64,000 bases of DNA from Nemania diffusa (lineage: Eukaryota; Ascomycota; Sordariomycetes; Xylariales; Xylariaceae): the NCBI GenBank assembly GCA_038501195.1, contig JBBPUQ010000001.1, forward strand, positions 4,836,001 through 4,900,000, written 5' to 3'. The position numbers were made by a program, and so were the translations under genes. Shown here piece by piece: positions 49,101-62,040 of the stretch. The notes below the pieces were generated by a model. That model did not search any database, was not told the origin of the DNA, and worked only from the letters and a program-made list of their open reading frames with translations. Position 1 is the first letter of the stretch, and each line of letters starts with the position of its first letter.

Positions 49101-50099
49101 AATAAAAATTTAATTTATTTATTATATTTGTTTAAATTTTATAAATAATATAAAAGAAAATAATAATAACTAAAAAAGTTTAATTATTAAAAATTTTATA
49201 TTTAATAGTTTAAATATAAATAAATAAACTTTTTATATATAATTTAATATATTAATATTAATAATATATATTATTATAGTTTTAGCTTTAAATAAAAAAC
49301 AATTATATTTTAAAATTAAAAAAAATATATTTAAATATTAGCTATTATAACTAGTTATTTTTATTTAATAATATATAACAAATAGTTTTTTAAAATAAAT
49401 AAAATATAAAAAGTTAAAATAAATATATTTATATATTAGTTTTTAAAAATGCTATTTTAATAAAATATATTTAAAATTATTTATTTAAATTAAATAATAG
49501 TTTGTTTAATATATTATATATTAAAACTTTAATTTATATGTTTTTTTTTTATTATTGTTAATATATTATATTATTAATAATATATAGTTTTAAAAATAAT
49601 ATTTTAATATTAAATTTAAATAAAAAAAAAACAGTTAAAAAATTATAATATTATATAAATAATAATAACAATAGAAATAATATATTTAATAGTTTTAAAT
49701 TTTTAATTAATTATATTTTTTTGTTTTAATAATTAATTTATTTATTTAAAGTTTAAAATAAACATTTAAAACTATTACTATTATAAAAGTAATTTATATA
49801 AAACTTTTAAAATATATTATTATTTTATAATAATATAATAATATAATTATTTTATAACTTATAACTTTTTTAATATTATAAATATAAAATTATTTAAAAG
49901 TAATAAATTTTAATAATTTATATTAATGTTATTTTTATATTTAATTTTTTTTTAATATTAAATATTTTTTTTTTATAAAATATATTAATAAAATAATATA
50001 TATTAAATGTTAATATAAACAAATTTAATATTAAAAATATATAAATATATTTATAATATAAAACTTTTTATATTATATAATTTTAGCTAAAATTAAACA

Positions 50100-50250
50100 A
50101 AATTAATAAAATAAATAATATAAACAAAATAAATAATATAAATAAAACAGTTAAAACTAATAAAGCAAACAATATAAATAAAATAAATAATATAAATAAA
50201 GCTAGCAAAATAAACTATATAAATAAAACTAATAAAAAAAGTAATAAAGA
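50100..50250 (+). repeat. Imperfect 18-bp tandem repeat
   Basis: Units such as ATAAATAATATAAACAAA and ATAAATAATATAAATAAA recur at 18-bp spacing with interruptions (ACAG, GCAAAC, GCTAGC). The period is a multiple of three, compatible with a decayed low-complexity coding repeat. Confidence 0.6.
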
Positions 50251-51007
50251 TATAAATATATTTATTAATATAATATTTAATTAAAAAATATTTTTAAAAA
50301 ATAAAATAATAATAATTACTTTTATTTAAAAAAAGTTTATTAAATATTAAAAAACTATTGTTATTAAAATTTTTTTTATAATAATAAAATATATATATTA
50401 TATTTAATTTAACAATTTTTTAAATAATATAAAACAAATAAAATATAAAAAGTTAATTTTTAATATAATAAATATTATATATAATTTTATTTTATAATAA
50501 TAAAAAAATAAATATATATAAATTTAATAAATAAATAACTTTAAAATTTTATTATTTATTTATTAAAAACTTTATATAAATATATATAAATAATTTATAT
50601 ATTTTTAAATTTTTATTTTTTATAAATATAAAATAAATATTAATATTTATTAATTTTTATATAATTAATTATATAAAATATATATATTAAATAAAAATAT
50701 CAAAATATATTATATTATAAAGTTTTTTATATAAATAATTTGCAAAAATAAATTTAATAAAACTTAATATAATAAATAGTATTTATTTATAAAGCTTTTT
50801 TATATAAACTTTTATATTGTTTAAATTATTAATATAATATATAAAGTAAATAATAAAAAGTATATATATAAAAAAATATAAATTTATTATAAATAAAATA
50901 AATAAAATTTATATTAATATATATTTAAAATTAATAGTTTAAATTTTATTGTTTATAATTATTTAAATTTTTAATTTTTTAAATATTTAAATCGAATATA
51001 CTTTTAT

Positions 51008-51060
51008 TTTTTTTATTTTTTTTATTGTTTTTATTATTTTTATTATTTTTATTGCTTTTA
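51008..51060. repeat. T-rich simple repeat
   Basis: TTTTTATT/TTATTATTTT units with two G interruptions (TTGTTT and TTGCTT). Low-complexity DNA. Confidence 0.5.
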
Positions 51061-54000
51061 AAATTTTTATAATATAATTATTATTATTTAAATTAAAAAA
51101 TATATTTTAGTTTATAAAAAATTAATTAAAAAATACTTTTATAATATTTTTTAAAATAATATAAGTTATATTTATAATAATATTATATTAAATTTATAAA
51201 TAATTATATTAAAATAAAAATAAAAATATAAAACTATTAATTTTAATATAAATAATATATTTATATTTATAATTAATAATTTTATTTTTTATTTTATTAG
51301 TAGTTTTGATTTTTTTATTTTATATTTAATTAAAAATAACAATTTATAATTTTTAACAATATATTTATTAATTTTATATTTATATATTTTTAATTTATTT
51401 ATTAAAGTTTTTTTTATTAATATATTTAATAATAATAAATTTTATTTAAATTATATTATTAATATATATTTTAATTTTTGCTATTTAAATATTATAAAAA
51501 AACATAGTAATAATTATTTAAATATTATTATTAAAAATTAATATAGTTTATTATTAAAAAAAAACAATAAATAAAATTAATTTATTAATATAAAAAATAT
51601 AAAATATAGTTTAAATATTAAATTTAAAAAAAATAAATAAATTAATATAGTTTTTTAATATTAATAAATATATTTAACAATATAATTTAATTAGTTATAA
51701 ATTAATATATTAATTAAAAATAATATATTAATAATTATTAATAAATAAACTAATAGCAAAATTAAATTATAAATTATTAAATTGTTATATATATAAATAT
51801 ATAACAAAATAACAAAAGTTTTAAATATAAATAATAATAAAAAATAAAATAAAAAAAATAAAATAAAAAAATCAAATAAATAATTATAAAATAAAAACTA
51901 AAAAAGTAAAATTATAAAATATTTAAATAAATAAAAAAAGTTGAAATAAATTAATATTAATAATAATAAAAAACTACTTTAATAAATTAAATATAATAAA
52001 TAAATAAATTTATAAATTAATTAATATTAAATATATATAAAAAACTTATATATAAATATATAAAAAAAATTAATAATAAAACTTAAAATATTATAATTAA
52101 TTACTTTTTAATTTTTTAAAAATTTAATATTTTAAATATAATTTATTAAATTTTATATTATATTTATATTAAAATTTATAAATATAAAAATTTAAAGCAA
52201 TTTAATAATAAATTAAATATTTAATATTTTTATATTATAAATAAATAAAATATATTATAAATTTTACAATAATTTATTTAAGTAAATAAAAATAATAACT
52301 TAATAATATTTTTAAATAAAACATAAAAAAAGAAGCTTAATTAAATAATTAATACTATTTATTTATAAGTTTTAAATTAGTTATATTATTTAAACTATAT
52401 TATTAAATTTAAAATATTATATATTATATGTTTTAATTAATATTTATAAAACTATTAAAAACATTAATATTAAAAAATTTATATTTTATATTAATTAATT
52501 AAATTATAATAGTTAAAAAAATATTTAATATAATTTAGTTATAATTATTATTTATTTTTAAATAATATTATTTTTTATTTATAACTAGTTTTAATATTTA
52601 ATATAAATATATAAAACAAAATTAAAAATAATATATTACTTTAATATTATTATTATAATTATTATAAAAAATAATAATATAAAATATATATATATTTTTA
52701 TATTTAAATAAATTAACAATATTAACTAAAACTAATAATATATATAGTTTTTTATTATTTAAAAATATAAAAAAAATAGCAAAACATTGTTTTATAATAT
52801 TTATATTAACAAAATTTATATTAATACAGCAAATAATATTAATTTAATATTTTATATAAATTATTGAAAAAAATATAAAATATTATAAATATTAATTTAA
52901 ATTTTCTTTTTTATAAAAATAATTAATTATAGCTATAAAATTTATAAATAATATAAAGTTTTAATTAATTAGTTATTTAAATAAAAATAAAAAAGTATTA
53001 AAATATTTATTTTTATTACTATATATTTATTTTAGCTTATTATTTATTATAAATAATTATTTTATAACAAAATATAAATTTAAATTAATTTATATATAGT
53101 TAAAAATTATTAAAAATTTATAAAATAAATTATATTTAAAAGCTATTACTAATAATTAATTATTTAAATATATAATATATATTATAATTTAAATTGTAAT
53201 AAAAAATATAATATATTGTTATATATAATATTATTAATATTTTAAATAAAAAAAAAGCTAATTAATAAAATATTATATTTTTGTTATAAAAAATATATTA
53301 TTTTTTATTTTAGTTATAATATTATAAAGTAGTTTAAAATATAGCTAAAATTAAATAAAATAAACAACAAAATATTAAAAAACAATATAATAAATATATT
53401 ATTAAAATTATAAAAATAAATTTAGTAATAACTATATAAGTTTTTATATATATATTATTGTTTTTATTTTTTTATATAAAAGCAATTATATAAATAAATT
53501 TAATAGCTTCAAACTTAAATTAGTTTTAATATTTTATTTATATATATTTTTTTAATTAAATATTATATATTTTTTAGTTTTATTTATAATTAAATTATTA
53601 AAAATTAATACTTTTACTATTTTTTTTTATTTAAATAGTTTTAACAATATTTAATAATTATAAATATAGTTAAAATATAAATATATAATATAATAAAAGT
53701 TTAAAATATATTTATTTATATAAAAAATATAGTTATTTAATTAATTTAAAAGTTTTTACAAAAAAAATATATTAATTAAAATATTAATTTAAAAAAAAAA
53801 ACAATATAAAGTTTAAATTAAATTAATTTATTAGATTTTTTATTATTAAATTTTTTATTATAAAAATATATATAAAAATTTTTTTTTATAAAAACTTTTA
53901 TTTTTAACTTTTTTGTTAAAATATTTATTAAATTTAAATTGTAATATTATATTTATATTAAAGTTGCTATTAAATTAACAATAAAATATAAAATTAATAA

Positions 54001-57000
54001 AATGAAAAGTTAAACAAAAATTTAAAAAAAAAAAAAAAAAAAAAATTAATATAAGCAGTTATTTTTATAATTTATAATATTAATTATAAATTTTTATTTA
54101 TTATTATAATTTAATAGTTATAAATAATAAATAAATTAATTATTAATATAATATTAATTAATAAATTAATATAAAAATTAAAATAAATATATTAATAAAA
54201 AAAAAAATAAATGTAAATTTTAAAACATTTATTAAAGCTTTTATAATTAATTTTTATATATAATAATTAATATAGTTATTATTTAAATAAATAATTTTAT
54301 AAATAAATTTATTAAATAATATTATTAAAATTATAAATATAATTATAATAGCTTTTTATTTTTTAAATATATATTAAAAAGTTTTATTTAAAATATATTT
54401 AAATTAAATTATATATTTTATATTTAAATTATAAAATAAACTATTTATATTATTTTTAAACTAAGTTTTATATCTTTTATAATTTAAAAATATTTATAAT
54501 ATATTGTTTTTTATATAATTTATAAATATTTATAATTAATAAAGCTTTATATATTAATTTATAATTATTTATAATAATTAAAGTTTTATATATTAATTAA
54601 AAATATAATTTAATAATATATTATAAAAAAGAAAATATAAATAAATAAAGTAAAAAGTTAATATAGATTTAAATATAATATTTCTTTTTAAAATATTTTT
54701 TTTTTAATGTAATATTTTAAATAAAAACAATAAACTATATAAAAATACCTATAATAGCAATTAATATAAAAAAAACAGTTTTTATTACAACAGTAAATTA
54801 TATATAAATAGCAAGTTATATAAAAACAATAGTTAATATTAAAAAAGAAATTGATATAAAAACTTTATTTAATTAATTATTTAATAAAATATTTAATTAA
54901 TTATTTATATTTATAAAATCTTTTGTTTTTTTTATAAATATTTTTATTAATACTTTAAACTATAAATTAAATTAATATATATATTAATAAAAAAAATATA
55001 TATAACAAACTAATATAAACTTTAAAAAAACCAAAGTAAAAAAGCTATAAAATAACTTTATTAAAAATATTAATAAAATATATATATAATATATTAAAAA
55101 ACAATTAATATAAAAATTAATATATTAAATAAATAATATATATATAAAAAATATAATTAAAAAAAAACAAAATATATTTTAATTTATTGTTTTTTATTTA
55201 TTAAATTAATTAATAAAATAAATTTAATATAAAATATAAACTATAAAGTTTAAATTATATATAAACTAATAAATAATTTATTTATAAATTAAAAAAAATA
55301 AATAAACAATATTTAATAAAAAAAAAAAAAAAAAAATATATAATTAATAATTAATCTATTAATAAAAAAAAAACAATTTAAATTATTATTAAAATTAAAT
55401 AATTATTTAAAACAAAAATAATATTAGTTAAATTTAAGTTTATAAAAATTTTAACTATTTATAAATATTAAATAAATAAATTAAAATATTTTATAATTTA
55501 TATTATAATAAATATATATTTAAAATTTAATATTTTTTTTATTTAAATTATAAATATAATTAACTTAAATTAATATTTAAATTTTTATTTTATTTAATTA
55601 TATTAATAAGTTGTTTTATTTTATATTTAAAATAAAATAATATTTAATTTTTGCTTTAAATTTTTTAATAGCTAAAAATTAAATAATATTATAATAATTT
55701 ATTTAATATAAAATATATAATAATTAATATTTACTAATTAGTTAAAATATATTAAAAAGCAAACAAAAAACATTTATAAATAAATATTTAAACTAAATAT
55801 ATTTTTGTAATTTTTTACAGTATATTAATAGTATTTTTATTAATTTAAAATATTAAATTATATTATATAATAATTTTATATATAATTTAATAAAATAATT
55901 ATTTAAAAATTAATAAATTAATTTATATTTAATATCATTAAATTTTATAAAAAACTATAATTTATATATTATTAATAATATATTAATTATTATATTAATT
56001 AGTAAAATTTTATTTTTAAATTTTTAAATTTATTTTTTATTTATTTATAATATAATAAATATTATTTAAAATTAAAATAGTAATAAAAATAAATTTAAAT
56101 TTTTAATTAATTTTATAGTTTTATTGTTATAAAAAATTAAAATTTACTATTTTTTAATAATTATAAATTAAATTAATAATTTTAAAAAAAAATATTTATT
56201 ATTTAATATAATTAAAAACAAAAAATTAATATATTAATAATAAATTTTATTAATAAAAAAATAAAAAAATTATAATATTTTTTAAAATAAATTAATTATA
56301 TTTATTATAAAAAAAAATATTTATATTATTATTTTATATAAATAATAATTATAGTAAAGTTAATAAAAAAAATATTATAATAAAAATAAAATAAAAAATA
56401 AATATAAAAACGATTTTATTTTTAAAATTAAAATATAATAATATAAAATATATTAATATAAATAATAAAATATTTATTTATATAAAAATTAGTTTAAGTT
56501 TTATTAAATAATTATATTTTTAATTTAAATAATATAATTTTTATATTTAAATTTTAAATTAATATTTTAGTTAATAAATAGTTTTTAAAATATAAAATTT
56601 ATAAATAAATAAAATTATTATTAAAAAATAAATATTATTTTTAAATATAAATTTTAATTAAAACATTAGTTTATTAAATAATATTATTATTAAAAATATT
56701 GATTTATTTTTTATATTAATTTTATATATAAATTATATAATTTTAATTGTTTTTTTAATTTTTTTAATTAATTAGCTATATTTAATATTATATTATAAAA
56801 TAACTTTTAATTATTTTATTTATTTTAAAAAATATTTAAATATATTTATTAATAATTATATTAATAAATTTATAATTTAGTTAATAAATAATATATAATA
56901 TTTAAAATATATAGCTTTTTAATAATTTTAATTTCATTAAACTAAAAGTATTGTTAGCAGTAAAAATATATTAAAAAAGCTATTTTAAAAAAATAAAAAT

Positions 57001-59225
57001 AACTATATAAGCTTTTTATATATTATATTATAAAAATAAAAAAACTGCTATAAAAGTTGTTATTTTTGTTAATATAATAGCAGTTATAATAAAGTTATAA
57101 ATAATTTATTAAAAATAGTTTAATATAATATTATATAATAATTTATTTTTTAAAATATTTATATAAACTTTTACTGTTTATAATATATAATTAATAAAAT
57201 ATTAAAAATTAATTGTTTTAATTAATAAAAAATTTATTAAATATAATATTAATAAATTTATTAATTTTTAATTAAAAATTATAATATATTTAAATAAATA
57301 AATAAAAAACTATAGTTATTATAAATAAAATTAATTAATAATTATATTAATTTTAAAGTATAATATAAAATTTTATAAATTTATTATAAAATTAATAAAA
57401 TAATATTAAAATATTTGTTTAATATAAATAAAACAGAAATTTATTTAAACTATATAAATAATATTATAATATAAATTTATTATAAAATAAAAAACTTACA
57501 ATATATTAATTTAAACTTTTAAATATATAGTATTATTATTAAGCTAGTTTTAGTTAATAAAAATATAATATTTAATTAAATAATAATTTTAGCTATATAA
57601 ATATTTAAAAAAATTAGTAATAATAATTTAAACAATATAATATTAATTTACTTTTTAAAAAATAAATAAATCAACAATTTAATTGCTTTAAATTAATTTA
57701 ATTATTTTAATTGTTATATTAAATTAATTAATTATAATTAAAAAAAGCTTTTATTATTTAATATTAATAAAAGCTATAAAATATATTAATTTAAAAAAAA
57801 AAGTTAAAGCAGTTTTAATTATTACTTTTGTATTACTATATTATATATTTTATAAATTTAAACTATTAAATATAAAAATTCTTTAAATATATAAAACTTA
57901 TTTAAATAATAAAATATTTTTAACTATATAAAATAAAACTATTAATTATATAAAAAATAGCTTTTTAGTTATATTAAAGTTAATATATAAAAAAACTTTT
58001 AAATAATTAATTATTTTAAATATTTAATTTAAAAAAAAAATATATATAAAGTTATATATTAATAAAACAAAATAATATAAATAAAAAAAAAATAATAATA
58101 ATAATATTATAATTTTTTAAATTTTTTTATTAAAATAATTTAAAAAAAAATTAATTAACAAAAAAAATAGCTTAAAAAAAATAATATTATAATATTATTA
58201 ATAAATATATTATTATTAAAAAAATATATAAATATTTTAAATAATATTTAAAAATATATAAAAATAACTAGTTTTTTTTTATTTTATTTATTTTAAAAAT
58301 TATATAAAAACTTGTTTATATATTAATAAAGTTAATAATTAATAAAAAAAGAAAATAAAATAAAATAAAATCTTTTTACAATTATATAATAAATTAAAAA
58401 AAAATAAAAAAAAAACTAAAGTTATAAAAAAATATAAACTATTAATTATTAATATTATATAACTATAAATAATAAATTATAAAAGTTAATAAAATAAATT
58501 AATTAAAAATAAAAAGTTAAAAATTAAAGCTAAAAAAAATAAATTAACTTATATATATAAATAAATAATAAAAATAAAAAAAAAAACTTTAAATAAAAAA
58601 TAAAGTTAATAAAATAGCTATAATAAATAATTATAAATTATTAATTAATAATTTATTAATATTAAAAATTATTTATTAATATTAGCAAAATATATAAAAC
58701 ATAATTAAATAATTAAATTTTATAGCTATAAAAACTTATTTTAAATTTTAAAATTTTAATTATATAATTATAATAAATATATATATTTTTATAATATTAT
58801 AAATAATTAAATTTATAAAAGTTAATTTTATAAAAAATATATAAAATAAATTATATATTTAAAAAAATAATATATATTAATTTATAAATTATATATTTTT
58901 ATATTTTTTAAACTTTAAAACTATTAATAAAATTATTATAGTTTAAATAAATAAAGTTAAAATAAATATAAAAAAAAAAGCTTAATTAATATAATATTAT
59001 AAAAAAACTATTTAAATAATTTAAACTAATATAAATAATTTAAAAAATATTAATAATAAAAAAAAATTTAAAAATAACAATAAAAAAATGTTTTATATAT
59101 TAAATTTTTTTAATTTAAAAATATATATAATATAAATTTAATAAAATAAAACAAATTAATTTAAATAAAAAGTTTAAAAAAAATAAAAGTTATAAATAAG
59201 TTTTATAAATTTAAAAAGTTAAAAA

Positions 59226-59292
59226 TAAATAATATAAATAATATAAATAATATAAATAATATAAATAATATAAATAATATAAATAATATAAA
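59226..59292 (+). repeat. 9-bp tandem repeat, about 7.5 copies
   Basis: The unit TAAATAATA is perfect from 59,226 to about 59,292. The period is a multiple of three, but the surrounding frame is closed. Confidence 0.85.
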
Positions 59293-62040
59293 TTAAATAA
59301 TATAAATATATTATATAATTAATAATAAAAAAAAAAAGATTTTATAAATTTTATAAATAAATTTTGTAAGTTTTATAAATTAATAATATAAGCTTTATAA
59401 ATAAACTTTATAAAATTAAACTTTTAAAAAAAATAAATAATAAAATAACTAAATAATAAAAAAGCTATTTTTTATTATTATTATTTATAAATTTTTAATA
59501 TATAGTTAAATTTTTATTGCTTTTATAATTTTTTATAAATTAATATATTTAATATTAGTTATAAAATTATTTATTATTATAAATAAATTAAAAAAGCTAT
59601 TATAAGTTTTTTTATTTTATTTTAAATATTTATTATTTTTTTTTTACTTTTATATATATTTATATTAATTTAAATTTAATTATTTAATTATTTAATATTA
59701 AAACATTAAATTTTTATTATTATTAATTTTATATTTATATATATTATTTAGTTTATTTAATATATTATTAAAAAATTTATTAAATTATAATAATAATTTA
59801 TATTTATAAAAAAATAACATTTTTATATTGTTAATAAATTAACTTTATTTTTAATAATTATAAAAATATATAGTGTTTATATTATTAATAGTTTTTTAAT
59901 ATTATAAATAATATTTTATTAATATTATTAAATAAATAATTTAATATTAACTAATTATAAAAAATATTAATATTAATAAATAATTATAATCAAATTTTAA
60001 CTATTTTATATAATTTATAATATAAAAATATAAATAATAAAAATTTTAATTAAATATTATTTATTTTATAAAAATAATTAATTTTATTTGTTATAAATTT
60101 ATAAATAAAAAACTAGTTTATATTTTAAACTTTTATATGTTTTATTTTATTATTTAAATTAATATAATTATTAATATTATTTTATTTAATAATATATATT
60201 TAAATATTATAAATGTTATATATTAATTATTTATTATTAATTTAAGTTTTTTAATATATAAATATTTTATTTATTTTATTTTATTTTATTATATTAAAAT
60301 ATTAATATTAATATTATTAATTATTTAAATATAATATTAATTTAATAAAGTTGTTTTTTTTTAAAATAATAATAAAATTAATAAAACTTGTTTTAAATAA
60401 TAATATTATACTATTTATTTATTTTATATAATATAATATATTATAATTAATAAATAATATTATTTAATAATAAATATATATAATAATAAATATATATTAA
60501 ATATTTATTAAATATTTATATTATAGCTTTTTTATATAATAATTAAATTTGTTAACAATTATATTATTTATTATATTATAAATATTAAATAAAATATATA
60601 ATATATAACACTTTAGCTTTAATATATAATATTAAATAATATTTTTTATTTATAGTTTTATAATTAATTATATTAAGTTATTTATATTATTAAATTAAAA
60701 ATTAAAACTAAAAAAACTAATATTATTTTTATATAATGTTTTATTTATTAATTTAATTAATATATTAAATTTTAATTTAATTATTAAAATATTTTTAATT
60801 TTAATATTTAATATATATAATATAGCAAATATATAAAATTAAATAAATATAATTTAAAATATTAAAATATTAAAACTTAAATAACAATATTAATAACAGT
60901 ATATAATTAATAATTAATTAATTAATAATTTTTTATTTGTTAAAACTATTTATTAAATTAAATTTTTAATATAATATATAATTTTATTTTATTATAAAAA
61001 TTTTTAAAAATTTATAATTATATTTATTAATTTAATTTTATTAATTTATTAATAGCTTTATTTATTAATTTATTTATTAATTATTTAATATAATTATTAA
61101 TTTAATTATTATTTATTTAGCAAAAATTAATTTTATATATTTTAATTTATTATTTATATTTAAAGCTTTATTATTTTATTATTTATTTATTTTTATTTAT
61201 ATATATAATTTTAAAACTATTATATTATTTTTTATTTTTAAAATTTATTATTATTAAATTATTTATATATTTTATTAAAAATTTATTTTAGTTTTTAGTT
61301 TTATTTTATTATTTTATTATATATTTATTATTATATAGCTATTTAATAATTAATATATTATATATATAATTAATTTATTTATAAATAATTTATATATTGC
61401 TTTTAATTAATATTTTAGTTTATAATTAATTAATTTATATTGTTAAAATTATATATTTTTTTATTATAATATAACAATTTATTATTTCTTTATTTAATTA
61501 ATATATAATATATATTTTATATATTTTAAATTAATAAATTAACTTTATTTATTTATTTTTAAAAAATTTTAGCTTATATTAATATTTTATAATAGTTTTT
61601 TTAAATTTATTAATATATTTAATAATAAATTTATAAAATTTATAAAATTAAATAATTTAAATAGTAATAAAAAACTTAATAAATAAGTTAATTTTATTAA
61701 TATAAATATATATTTTTATAAAATTTTTTATAATTATTTTGTTTTTATAAAATTAAATAAAACAATTAAAAATATTTAAATTTAAAACTAATGTTATATA
61801 AATTAAAAACTTTTTTATATTATTTATAATTTAAAAGTAATAAATTAAACTTTATTTATTAAAAAAATAAAACAATTTATTATTAAAAACTTTAATATAT
61901 ATATTATTTTAATTATTTTAAACAATAATTATTTTATTTATTTATTTTAATTAAAAAAAATTTAGTTTTAAATTAATTAATATAAAAACAAATAATATAT
62001 TGTTTTAAAAATAACTATAAAAAAGCTATTTAATAACTTT

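Larger units (their letters stand above)
38199..62040. repeat. AT block 2, central part: unresolved RIP-mutated elements
   Basis: About 24 kb with residual GCT, AAC, CAA and GTT words, somewhat less extreme than 32,494-37,960. No intact frame or RNA gene. Long T-rich and A-rich stretches alternate, suggesting elements in both orientations. I could resolve only the duplications and tandem arrays listed separately. Confidence 0.7.
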
